DNA from: Citrobacter amalonaticus
GTDB taxonomy: Bacteria; Pseudomonadota; Gammaproteobacteria; Enterobacterales; Enterobacteriaceae
Direction: 5' to 3'
Assembly: GCF_001559075.2 (NCBI RefSeq)
Contig: NZ_CP014015.2
Coordinates: forward strand, 2,108,001 to 2,172,000
Length of the DNA: 64,000 nt
A program made the translations under genes and the position numbers. Every line of letters starts with the position of its first letter. Positions within the stretch are counted from its first letter, which is position 1. A model generated the notes under the pieces. The model saw only the letters and a program-made list of their open reading frames with translations. It had not been told where the DNA came from and made no database searches. Positions 1 to 8,047 of the stretch are shown one piece after another.

Positions 1-689
1 ACAGCAACGACGTTAACACCGGTAAAAAATGGGGGGGCGTTCGCGCGGACGGCGGCGGGATTAGCCTCAGCTACGACAAAGGTGAAGCCAACGGCGTCTG
101 GGCGTCACTCGGCGCCGATCAGTTAACCGGAAAAAATGTCGAGGATAACTGGCGCGTCCGGTGGATGACCGGTTACTACTACAAAATCATCAACGAGAAT
201 AATCGCCGCGTTACCGTGGGCCTGAACAATATGATCTGGCACTACGACAAAGACCTGAGCGGTTATTCGCTGGGCCACGGCGGCTACTACAGTCCGCAGG
301 AATACTTGTCCTTCGCGGTGCCGGTGATGTGGCGTCAGCGCACGGAAAACTGGTCCTGGGAACTGGGAGGCTCCGTATCCTGGTCGCATTCGCGCACCAA
401 AACCATGCCGCGTTATCCGTTACTGAATCTGATTCCGTCGGATTACCGCCAGGAAGCCAGCGAACAAACTAACGGCGGCGGCAGCAGCCAGGGCTTTGGT
501 TATACCGCGCGGGCGCTGATCGAGCGTCGGGTGACCTCTAACTGGTTTGTCGGGACCGCGGTGGATATTCAACAGGCAAAAGACTACGCGCCAAGCCATT
601 TACTGCTGTATGTTCGCTATTCCGCCGCAGGATGGCAGGGTGATATGGATTTACCGCCGCAGCCGTTGGTACCGTACGCAGACTGGTAA
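1..689 (+). CDS. bcsC: Cellulose synthase outer-membrane channel BcsC, C-terminal part (partial)
   Basis: The open frame enters from the left edge (first full codon at base 3) and ends at TAA 687-689, giving 228 residues of the C-terminal beta-barrel domain of BcsC, which exports cellulose across the outer membrane. The segment is rich in Tyr, Trp and Gly with alternating aromatic and polar residues, as expected for beta strands, and ends in a short Pro-rich tail (LPPQPLVPYADW). The TPR-rich periplasmic part lies outside the window. Its position just upstream of the yhjK homologue matches the bcs operon end in E. coli. An internal ATG at 165 is not the start. The gene is truncated only by the window edge. 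Confidence 0.93.
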   Translation, partial: SNDVNTGKKWGGVRADGGGISLSYDKGEANGVWASLGADQLTGKNVEDNWRVRWMTGYYYKIINENNRRVTVGLNNMIWHYDKDLSGYSLGHGGYYSPQEYLSFAVPVMWRQRTENWSWELGGSVSWSHSRTKTMPRYPLLNLIPSDYRQEASEQTNGGGSSQGFGYTARALIERRVTSNWFVGTAVDIQQAKDYAPSHLLLYVRYSAAGWQGDMDLPPQPLVPYADW

Positions 690-781
690 TCAGAAAAGTC
701 CTTTTCAGACACAGCCTCTCTCAATGCCGCCGCGATCGGGTATACTCGGGCGGCAATCTGGGATATCCGGGGGAGACAATA

Positions 782-2770
782 TTGCGCGTCAGTCGCTCGT
801 TAACAATTAAGCAGATGGCAATGGTGGCTGCCGTTGTCATGGTGTTTGTGTTTCTGTTTTGTACCGTTTTGCTGTTTCATCTGGTGCAGCAGAACCGCTA
901 TAACACGGCGACGCAACTGGAAAGTATTGCCCGTTCGGTACGTGAACCGCTGTCTGCTTCAATTTTAAAGGCCGATATTCCCGGAGCCGAAGCGATTCTC
1001 GCCAGTATCAAGCCGGCGGGGGTGGTGCAACGGGCCGATGTGGTGCTACCGAATCAGTTTCAGGCGCTGCGCATGAGCTTTATCCCTGAACGGCCTGTCC
1101 CGGTGATGGTGACCCGGCTCTTCGAACTGCCGGTGCAGATCTCGCTGCCTCTCTATTCGCTTGAACGTCCTGCGAATCCGCAACCGCTGGCGTATCTGGT
1201 ACTCCAGGCCGACTCATTCCGCATGTATAAGTTTGTGATGAGCACGCTGTCTACGTTAGTGACCATTTACTTACTTCTATCCCTGATGTTGACGGTGGCC
1301 ATTAGCTGGTGCGTGAATCGCCTGATTCTGCACCCGCTGCGCAAAATTGCCCGCGAGCTGAATAACATTCCGCAACAGGATTTGATTGGACATCAGCTGG
1401 CGTTGCCGCGTCTGCATCATGATGATGAGATTGGCCTGCTGGTGCGCAGCTACAACCTCAATCAACAACTGGTCCAGCGCCATAGCGAAGAGCAGACGGA
1501 CAACGCGATGCGTTTTCCGGTCTCTGAACTGCCGAACAAAGCGTTCCTGATGGGGCTGCTTGAGCAGGTCGTGGCGCGTCAGCACACCACGGCGCTGATG
1601 ATTGTCACCTGTGAAACGCTGCGCGATACGGCAGGTGTGCTGAAAGAGGCGCAGCGGGAAATTCTGCTGCTGACGCTGGTAGAGAAACTGAAATCAGTAC
1701 TGTCGCCGAGAATGGTGCTCGCGCAGATCAGCGGTTACGATTTTGCCATTATCGCCCACGGCGTCAAAGAGCCGTGGCACGCGATTACGCTAGGTCAGCA
1801 AGTACTCACTATCATTAATGAACGACTGCCGGTGCAGGGGATCCAACTCCGCCCGAGCTGCTGTATTGGCGTGGCGATGTATTACGGCGATCTCAGTGCA
1901 GAACAGCTCTACGGACGCGCGGTCTCCGCAGCGTTTACCGCCCGACGCAAGGGCAAAAATCAGATTCAGTTCTTCGACCCTGAGCAGATGGAAGCGGCCC
2001 AGAAACGGCTGACCGAAGAGAGCGATATTCTCACTGCGCTGGACAACCACCGTTTTGCCCTGTGGTTGCAGCCTCAGGTGGAGATGAGCAGCGGCAAGGT
2101 GGTCAGCGCTGAAGCGTTGCTGCGCATGCAGCAGCCGGACGGAAGCTGGGAATTGCCGGAAGGGCTGATTGAGCGGATTGAGTCCTGCGGCCTGATGGTC
2201 ACCGTGGGCCACTGGGTGCTGGAAGAGTCCTGCCGCCAGCTCGCAGCCTGGCAGGAACGGGGGATCACCCTGCCGCTGTCGGTCAATTTGTCGGCGCTCC
2301 AGTTGATGCACCCGAATATGGTGTCAGACATGCTGGAACTGTTAAATCGTTACCGTATCCAGCCGGGTACGCTCATTCTGGAAGTGACGGAGAGTCGGCG
2401 GATCGACGACCCGCATGCCGCCGTGGCGATACTGCGTCCGTTGCGTAACGCCGGCGTGCGTATCGCGCTGGACGATTTCGGTATGGGCTACGCGGGACTG
2501 CGCCAGCTCCAGCACATGAAATCCTTGCCCATCGACGTGCTGAAAATCGACAAAATGTTTGTTGATGGCCTGCCGGAAGATAACAGCATGATCTCGGCGA
2601 TTATCCTGTTGGCGCGCAGTCTGAATTTGCAGATGGTGGCGGAAGGCGTCGAGACTGAAGCGCAGCGTGAATGGCTGGCGCAGGCAGGTGTTGAAATCGC
2701 TCAGGGCTTCCTTTATGCCCGTGCGGTACCTGCAGAAACCTTCGAAGAACGTTATCTGAAGCACAATTGA
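782..2770 (+). CDS. pdeK: HAMP-GGDEF-EAL protein, c-di-GMP phosphodiesterase family (YhjK/HmsP)
   Basis: This 662-residue inner-membrane protein has an N-terminal membrane segment (about 12-36), a periplasmic sensor region, a second membrane segment (about 150-178), a HAMP linker, a degenerate GGDEF domain and a C-terminal EAL domain. The GGDEF signature is replaced by SGYDF at residues 317-321, so cyclase activity is unlikely. The EAL motif is intact at E444-A445-L446, and DDFGMGYAGL is present further on. The family hydrolyses c-di-GMP. The start is TTG at 782, preceded by GGGGGAG at a suitable distance, and the N-terminus MRVSRSLTIKQM matches the E. coli protein. It follows bcsC on the same strand, which fits a role in cellulose or biofilm control. 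Confidence 0.93.
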   Translation: MRVSRSLTIKQMAMVAAVVMVFVFLFCTVLLFHLVQQNRYNTATQLESIARSVREPLSASILKADIPGAEAILASIKPAGVVQRADVVLPNQFQALRMSFIPERPVPVMVTRLFELPVQISLPLYSLERPANPQPLAYLVLQADSFRMYKFVMSTLSTLVTIYLLLSLMLTVAISWCVNRLILHPLRKIARELNNIPQQDLIGHQLALPRLHHDDEIGLLVRSYNLNQQLVQRHSEEQTDNAMRFPVSELPNKAFLMGLLEQVVARQHTTALMIVTCETLRDTAGVLKEAQREILLLTLVEKLKSVLSPRMVLAQISGYDFAIIAHGVKEPWHAITLGQQVLTIINERLPVQGIQLRPSCCIGVAMYYGDLSAEQLYGRAVSAAFTARRKGKNQIQFFDPEQMEAAQKRLTEESDILTALDNHRFALWLQPQVEMSSGKVVSAEALLRMQQPDGSWELPEGLIERIESCGLMVTVGHWVLEESCRQLAAWQERGITLPLSVNLSALQLMHPNMVSDMLELLNRYRIQPGTLILEVTESRRIDDPHAAVAILRPLRNAGVRIALDDFGMGYAGLRQLQHMKSLPIDVLKIDKMFVDGLPEDNSMISAIILLARSLNLQMVAEGVETEAQREWLAQAGVEIAQGFLYARAVPAETFEERYLKHN

Positions 2771-2945
2771 TGTGATTACAATACTTTAAAAAGGTCCGGC
2801 TTGTGCGAGCCAGCTCAAGGTTTTTAACATTTTTGTTTCAATTATGATCCTGGTGCATTTCTGCGATGTTGTCTGGGTGTTATTTTAAGGCCGCAGGTTA
2901 ACCAAAACCTTACAAGACCTGTGGTTTTTACTTCAAGGACACCCT

Positions 2946-4232
2946 ATGAAAATCTCTCTGTTTAAAAGCCTCTACTTTCAGGTCCTGACAGCAATTGCCA
3001 TTGGTATTCTCCTTGGCCATTACTACCCTGAATTAGGCGCACAAATGAAACCGCTTGGCGACGCGTTCGTTAAGCTGATCAAGATGGTCATCGCACCTGT
3101 TATCTTCTGTACTGTCGTGACCGGCATTGCAGGCATGGAAAGTATGAAAGCGGTGGGCCGTACGGGTGCGGTTGCGCTGCTTTACTTTGAGGTTGTCAGT
3201 ACGATTGCGCTGATCATTGGTCTCATTATCGTTAACGTGGTGCAACCCGGTGCCGGGATGAACGTTGATCCGGCAACGCTGGATGCGAAAGCGGTAGCGA
3301 TTTACGCCGAACAGGCAAAAGACCAGGGAATCGTAGGCTTCCTGATGGATATTATCCCGGGCAGCGTCATTGGCGCCTTTGCCAGCGGTAACATCCTGCA
3401 GGTTCTGCTGTTTGCGGTGATGTTTGGGTTTGCCCTGCATCGTCTGGGCAGCAAAGGCCAGCTGATTTTCAACGTCATTGAAAGCTTCTCGCAGGTCATT
3501 TTCGGCATCATCAACATGATCATGCGTCTGGCGCCAATCGGGGCGTTCGGGGCAATGGCGTTTACCATCGGTAAATATGGCGTGGGTACGCTGGTGCAGT
3601 TGGGGCAACTGATCGTCTGCTTCTACATCACCTGTATTCTGTTTGTGGTTGTTGTGCTGGGTTCGATCGCCCGTGCAACAGGCTTCAGCATCTTTAAATT
3701 TATCCGCTATATCCGTGAAGAACTGCTGATCGTGCTGGGGACGTCCTCTTCCGAGTCTGCGTTACCGCGTATGCTCGATAAGATGGAGAAGCTTGGCTGT
3801 CGCAAGTCGGTTGTGGGGCTGGTTATTCCCACCGGCTATTCGTTTAACCTTGATGGAACCTCAATATACCTGACGATGGCGGCGGTGTTTATCGCCCAGG
3901 CCACCAACAGTCATATGGATATCTTCCATCAGATTACGCTGCTGGTAGTACTGCTGCTCTCCTCGAAAGGGGCGGCGGGCGTTACCGGAAGTGGCTTTAT
4001 CGTGCTGGCGGCGACCATCTCTGCGGTTGGCCATCTGCCGGTTGCCGGGCTGGCGCTCATCCTGGGTATCGACCGCTTCATGTCTGAAGCCCGTGCGCTG
4101 ACCAACCTGGTCGGTAACGGCGTGGCAACGGTAGTGGTCGCGAAGTGGGTGAAGGAACTGGACCACAAGAAGCTTGATGATGTGCTGAATAATCGTGCAC
4201 CTGAAGGCAAAACGCACGAAATATCCTCTTAA
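2946..4232 (+). CDS. dctA: Aerobic C4-dicarboxylate:cation symporter DctA
   Basis: The 428-residue protein is a member of the dicarboxylate/amino acid:cation symporter (DAACS) family that takes up succinate, fumarate and malate aerobically. It is full length and near-identical in pattern to E. coli DctA. Visible family signatures are the serine-rich hairpin SSSESALPRML, the unwound-helix motif FNLDGTSIYL and the second hairpin SSKGAAGVTGSGF. Eight or so hydrophobic helices span the chain. AAGGA lies upstream of the ATG at 2946. The 175-base gap after pdeK should hold the promoter, but I could not place a convincing CRP site there. A rho-independent terminator follows at 4398-4426. Confidence 0.97.
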   Translation: MKISLFKSLYFQVLTAIAIGILLGHYYPELGAQMKPLGDAFVKLIKMVIAPVIFCTVVTGIAGMESMKAVGRTGAVALLYFEVVSTIALIIGLIIVNVVQPGAGMNVDPATLDAKAVAIYAEQAKDQGIVGFLMDIIPGSVIGAFASGNILQVLLFAVMFGFALHRLGSKGQLIFNVIESFSQVIFGIINMIMRLAPIGAFGAMAFTIGKYGVGTLVQLGQLIVCFYITCILFVVVVLGSIARATGFSIFKFIRYIREELLIVLGTSSSESALPRMLDKMEKLGCRKSVVGLVIPTGYSFNLDGTSIYLTMAAVFIAQATNSHMDIFHQITLLVVLLLSSKGAAGVTGSGFIVLAATISAVGHLPVAGLALILGIDRFMSEARALTNLVGNGVATVVVAKWVKELDHKKLDDVLNNRAPEGKTHEISS

Positions 4233-4397
4233 TTTCGATACTTATGACCGCAGTCCCTTGTGGGGCTGCGGGCTCCTGCGCATAATTGACCCCTGGGCCC
4301 GAATCCTTCAACATGGAGGTATCGGGTTTATTTCACTTCTTCCGTGACATTTTCATGTTCTTGCGGTCTAACACGAAGTGTTTTTAACGTCATATTC

Positions 4398-4426
4398 AGA
4401 CAAGCCCAACAGGGGTTGTCTTTTTA
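4398..4426 (+). terminator. Rho-independent terminator after dctA
   Basis: A 10-bp stem with one mismatch (4398-4407 with 4412-4421, loop AACA) is followed by a T run (4420-4425). It lies between dctA and yhjJ and probably ends the dctA transcript. A second, GC-rich hairpin at 4248-4271, directly after the dctA stop, has no T tract and is less convincing. Confidence 0.75.
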
Positions 4427-4454
4427 TTACCAGGATTGTTGATCAGGGGTTCAC

Positions 4455-5948
4455 ATGCAGGGCACAAAAATTCGACTTATAGCGGGCGGTTTGCTGATGA
4501 TGGCCACTGCTGGCTATGTGCAGGCAGATGCGCTCCAGCCTGACCCGGCATGGCAACAGGGGACGCTGGCGAATGGTTTACAGTGGCAAGTGTTAGCCAC
4601 CCCGCAGCGCCCCAGCGACCGTATCGAGGTCCGTCTGCTGGTAAATACCGGTTCGCTCGCCGAAAGTACTCAACAGAGCGGTTTCAGTCATCTTATTCCC
4701 CGTATTGCGTTAACCCAAAGTGGCGGCCTCGATGCCGCGCAGGCACGTTCACTGTGGCAGCAGGGATTTGACCCTAAACGTCCGATGCCGCCTGTGACCG
4801 TCTCTTACGACTCCACACAGTACAATCTTAGCCTGCCCAATAACCGCAACGACCTGCTGAAAGAGTCGCTGAACTATCTGGCGAACACGATGGGCAAACT
4901 GACGATCACCCCCGACGTCGTCAATCATGCGCTAAGCACAGAGGACATGGTCACCACGCTGCCCGTCGACACGAAAGACGGCTGGTGGCGCTATCGTCTG
5001 AAAGGGTCGGCGCTGTTGGGCCACGATCCCGCCGAGCCGGTAAAAATGCCGGTGGACGCGGAGAAAGTGCATGAGTTCTATCAGAAGTGGTACACCCCGG
5101 ATGCGATGACGCTGATTGTCGTCGGCAACGTTGATGCGCGGTCGGTGGCCGAGCAAATCAACAAAACGTTTGGTGAACTGAAAGGGAAACGTGAAACCCC
5201 TGCGCCAGTGCCGACGCTCTCGCCGTTGCGTGCGGAGGCGGTGAGCATTATGACCGACGCGGTGCGCCAGGATCGTCTCTCTGTCATGTGGGATACGCCG
5301 TGGCAGCCGATTCGCGAGTCTGCCGCGCTGTTGCGCTACTGGCGTGCGGATTTAGCGCGTGAGGCGCTGTTCTGGCACGTTCAGCAGGCGCTGAGTAAGA
5401 GCAATGCGAAAGATATCGGCCTCGGCTTTGACTGCCGCGTGCTGTTCCTGCGCGCCCAGTGTGCAATCAACATCGAATCGCCAAACGACAAGATTTCCGC
5501 CAATCTGAGCACCGTGGCGCGTGAACTGGCGAAAGTGCGTGATAACGGCCTGCCGGAAGAAGAATTCAACGCCCTGGTGGCGCAAAAGAATCTGGAACTG
5601 CAGAAACTGTTTGCGACCTACGCCCGTACCGATACCGATATTCTCATCAGCCAGCGTCTGCGCTCGTTGCAAAATCAGGTCGTGGATATCGCGCCTGAAC
5701 AGTACCAGCGTTTGCGTCAGGACTTCCTGAACAGCCTGACCGTTGAGATGTTGAATCAGGATCTGCGTCAGCAGTTGTCGCAGGATATGGCGCTGATTCT
5801 GCTGCAGCCGAAAGGCGAGCCGGAATTCAACATGAAGGAGTTGCAGGCGACGTGGGATCAAATCATGGCACCGGTGACTGCTGCGGCGACGCCGATAGAA
5901 ACGGATGATGCACATCCGGAAGTGACAGATATTCCGGCTGCACAGTAG
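4455..5948 (+). CDS. yhjJ: Periplasmic M16-family peptidase-like protein YhjJ, zinc site degenerate
   Basis: This 497-residue protein starts with a signal peptide (about residues 1-25, ending VQADA), so it is periplasmic. It has the M16 pitrilysin/processing-peptidase fold: an N-terminal peptidase-like half, then a second inactive half. The M16 zinc motif HxxEH is not conserved. The matching stretch reads H79-L-I-P82-R83, so the catalytic Glu and second His are lost. The protein is therefore probably not a metalloprotease, as also holds for E. coli YhjJ. The chain is full length and in frame. It stands alone between dctA and kdgK, and its function is not known. Confidence 0.93.
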   Translation: MQGTKIRLIAGGLLMMATAGYVQADALQPDPAWQQGTLANGLQWQVLATPQRPSDRIEVRLLVNTGSLAESTQQSGFSHLIPRIALTQSGGLDAAQARSLWQQGFDPKRPMPPVTVSYDSTQYNLSLPNNRNDLLKESLNYLANTMGKLTITPDVVNHALSTEDMVTTLPVDTKDGWWRYRLKGSALLGHDPAEPVKMPVDAEKVHEFYQKWYTPDAMTLIVVGNVDARSVAEQINKTFGELKGKRETPAPVPTLSPLRAEAVSIMTDAVRQDRLSVMWDTPWQPIRESAALLRYWRADLAREALFWHVQQALSKSNAKDIGLGFDCRVLFLRAQCAINIESPNDKISANLSTVARELAKVRDNGLPEEEFNALVAQKNLELQKLFATYARTDTDILISQRLRSLQNQVVDIAPEQYQRLRQDFLNSLTVEMLNQDLRQQLSQDMALILLQPKGEPEFNMKELQATWDQIMAPVTAAATPIETDDAHPEVTDIPAAQ

Positions 5949-5970
5949 CGGAGATTGCCTGCTGATGCTG

Positions 5971-6015
5971 CGCTTATCAGGTCTGGAGAACGAGTTTCCC
6001 AGGCCTGATAACGCA
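5971..6015. repeat. REP-like palindrome between yhjJ and kdgK
   Basis: The arms TTATCAGG (5974-5981) and CCTGATAA (6004-6011) form a large imperfect hairpin between two convergent genes. It resembles a palindromic unit and probably protects or terminates both transcripts. There is no clear T run. Confidence 0.5.
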
Positions 6016-6040
6016 TTTTCGTCGCGCCTCGACGCTAGTT

Positions 6041-6970
6041 TTACTGCGGCATGGCGTCGCGTGGGATAATCGCCCCGCGATGCTGAATGACGGTGCTGGC
6101 GGTCAGGTGACCCCGTCTGGCGGCATCGGCGGCATCGCCGCCGGTTAAGCGAACGGCCAGATACCCGGCGCTGAACGAATCACCAGCAGCAGTGGTATCG
6201 ATCACTTTTTCTTTCGGCAGTTTCACCGCAGGAACGTCGATCGGTGCTTCACCGTCGACAGACACCAGGCACGAATCCGCACCGCGTTTCACCACCACTT
6301 CCTGCACGCCCGCGGCATGCGTCCGTGCGATCACCTCTTCAACCGGCTTCACGCCCCAGAGCGCATCTTCGTCGTCCAGCGTCAGGAAGGCAATATCGGT
6401 GCATTCCAGCATCTTCTGATACACCTGCCGGGTCTCTTCTTTGCTGGCCCACAGGCGCGGACGGTAGTTGTTGTCGAAAATCACTTTCCCGCCATTGGCG
6501 CGGCATTCATGCAGCAGCGACAGCAGTTTGTCACGGCTGGATGGGCTCAGGATCGCGAGGCTGATACCGCTCAGGTAGAGATAGTCAAAGGTCGCCAGCT
6601 CTTCGCAGATAGCCGCTGACTGCTCGCTTTCCAGCCAGAATTTCGCTGCCGCTTCGTTGCGCCAGTAATAGAACGTCCGCTCACCGGTGCTGTCAGTTTC
6701 GATGTAGTAGAGGCCAGGCAGACGGTTTTCCATGCGCTGCGTCAGCGAGGTATCCACGTTTTCGCCTTGCCATGACTCGAGCATCTGCTGGCTGAAACTG
6801 TCCGTGCCCAGCGCCGTGACGTAGTGCACGGAGAGTGCCGCAGCATCAACCTGACGGGCAATGTAAACGGAGGTATTCAATGTGTCGCCACCGAATCCGC
6901 GCTGAACATCTGCGCCTTTCTGTGACAGCTCAATCATGCATTCGCCAATCACGGCAATCTTTTTGGACAT
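6041..6970 (-). CDS. kdgK: 2-dehydro-3-deoxygluconokinase (KDG kinase)
   Basis: The 309-residue cytoplasmic PfkB-family sugar kinase phosphorylates 2-keto-3-deoxygluconate to KDPG, the last step before KDPG aldolase in hexuronate and pectin-sugar breakdown. The PfkB signature DTTAAGDSFSAGYL near the C-terminus holds the catalytic Asp in GDSF, and the N-terminal GGDTLNTSVYIAR stretch is the sugar-binding part. Length and sequence agree with E. coli KdgK along the whole chain. The gene is monocistronic and convergent with yhjJ. A KdgR operator-like site lies 68 bases upstream of its start. Confidence 0.97.
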   Translation of the reverse strand: MSKKIAVIGECMIELSQKGADVQRGFGGDTLNTSVYIARQVDAAALSVHYVTALGTDSFSQQMLESWQGENVDTSLTQRMENRLPGLYYIETDSTGERTFYYWRNEAAAKFWLESEQSAAICEELATFDYLYLSGISLAILSPSSRDKLLSLLHECRANGGKVIFDNNYRPRLWASKEETRQVYQKMLECTDIAFLTLDDEDALWGVKPVEEVIARTHAAGVQEVVVKRGADSCLVSVDGEAPIDVPAVKLPKEKVIDTTAAGDSFSAGYLAVRLTGGDAADAARRGHLTASTVIQHRGAIIPRDAMPQ

Positions 6971-7037
6971 AGTCGTGAACCTGCTTAGAAAAAGTTAGCG
7001 TTAGTGTGCGCTGTGGGTGTTAGGTGGTCAATCATAT

Positions 7038-7052
7038 TAAAACAACGTTCCA
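7038..7052 (-). promoter_or_regulatory. KdgR operator upstream of kdgK
   Basis: Read on the minus strand the site is TGGAACGTTGTTTTA. This matches 14 of 15 positions of a KdgR consensus recalled as TRAAACRNTGTTTYA. It lies 68-82 bases before the kdgK start, so it fits repression of kdgK by KdgR, relieved by KDG. Confidence 0.8.
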
Positions 7053-7127
7053 AAATTTTTTTTGAGCCAGTCCGTATTCTGCATTGATTTTTACCAAACC
7101 GTTTTCGATTTTGCGCGTGGCTGAACA

Positions 7128-7154
7128 TAAAGTTCTCCGTCTGAAGGCCGATAA
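7128..7154 (+). promoter_or_regulatory. Sigma-28 (FliA) flagellar class 3 promoter of pdeH
   Basis: TAAAGTTC (7128-7135), an 11-base spacer and GCCGATAA (7147-7154) match the FliA consensus almost perfectly. It lies 49 bases upstream of the pdeH start. E. coli yhjH is a known flagellar class 3 gene, so expression with motility genes is expected. Confidence 0.93.
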
Positions 7155-7202
7155 CCTTTGACGAGTCGGGGCAGTAACACACTTAATCACGGGACATCTG
7201 AG

Positions 7203-7970
7203 ATGATAAACCAGGTTATCCAGCAGCGAAGCAATTCCGAGGCGAGCATTGAAAGCTTGCAGGATCGGCGCTTTTGGCTGCAGTGCGAGCGTGCTTACAC
7301 TTATCAGCCGATTTACCGGACCGACGGACGCCTGTTAGCCGTTGAGCTGCTGACGGTGGTGACGCATCCGGACAACCCAACCCAACGTATCGCGCCCGAC
7401 CGCTATTTTGCCGGGGTGGCGGTGCGCCATCGCATTGATATCGTCAAAGAACAACTTCAGCTACTGGAGCAGAAGGCCGACTTTTTCCAGCGTCATGAAT
7501 TGTTGGCCTCTGTGAATGTCGATGGCCCGACGCTCCTCGCCATGCGTCAGCAGCCCAACATTGTGCAGATGATTGAGCGGATGCCGTGGCTGCGTTTTGA
7601 ACTGGTCGAACATATTCATCTGCCAAAAGAATCCTCTTTTGCCAGCATGTGCGAATTTGGCCCGCTGTGGCTGGATGATTTCGGCACCGGGATGGCTAAC
7701 TTCTCTGCGCTGAATGAAGTCCGTTATGACTACATAAAAGTCGCGCGCGAACTGTTCGTGATGCTTCGCCAGACGCCAGAGGGGCGCAATCTCTTCACCA
7801 TGCTGCTGCAACTGATGAACCGCTATTGCCGCGGCGTGATCGTTGAAGGAGTGGAAACGCTGGAAGAGTGGCGCGACGTACAACGTTCTCCCGCCTTTGC
7901 CGCACAGGGCTATTTTCTGTCGCGCCCGGTTCCGTTCGCCTGTCTCGACGAGGTCATTCTGTCACTGTAA
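7203..7970 (+). CDS. pdeH: c-di-GMP phosphodiesterase PdeH (YhjH), EAL domain only
   Basis: The protein is 255 residues from the ATG at 7203 (MINQVIQQRS), which matches the E. coli start. An upstream in-frame ATG at 7158 would add 15 residues and lacks support. The whole chain is one stand-alone EAL domain without membrane segments: AVELLTVV carries the E of the EAL motif (ELL), and LDDFGTGMAN and VEGVET follow. PdeH is the main c-di-GMP hydrolase that keeps motility on by denying the brake YcgR its ligand. The FliA promoter upstream ties it to flagellar expression. It acts against the same second messenger as pdeK and the cellulose genes nearby. Confidence 0.95.
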   Translation: MINQVIQQRSNSEASIESLQDRRFWLQCERAYTYQPIYRTDGRLLAVELLTVVTHPDNPTQRIAPDRYFAGVAVRHRIDIVKEQLQLLEQKADFFQRHELLASVNVDGPTLLAMRQQPNIVQMIERMPWLRFELVEHIHLPKESSFASMCEFGPLWLDDFGTGMANFSALNEVRYDYIKVARELFVMLRQTPEGRNLFTMLLQLMNRYCRGVIVEGVETLEEWRDVQRSPAFAAQGYFLSRPVPFACLDEVILSL

Positions 7971-8047
7971 AAACCGGCAGTTTCCGCTAACTCCGTCTGG
8001 CTGGACTATCTTTAGGACAGGCAAGGAAAGACGTGAGGACGCTAACT

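Noticed and set aside
2771..2945. CRP site upstream of dctA
   Set aside because: TGTGCGAGCCAGCTCAA is a poor match to TGTGA-N6-TCACA; expected from E. coli biology but not supported by the bases.
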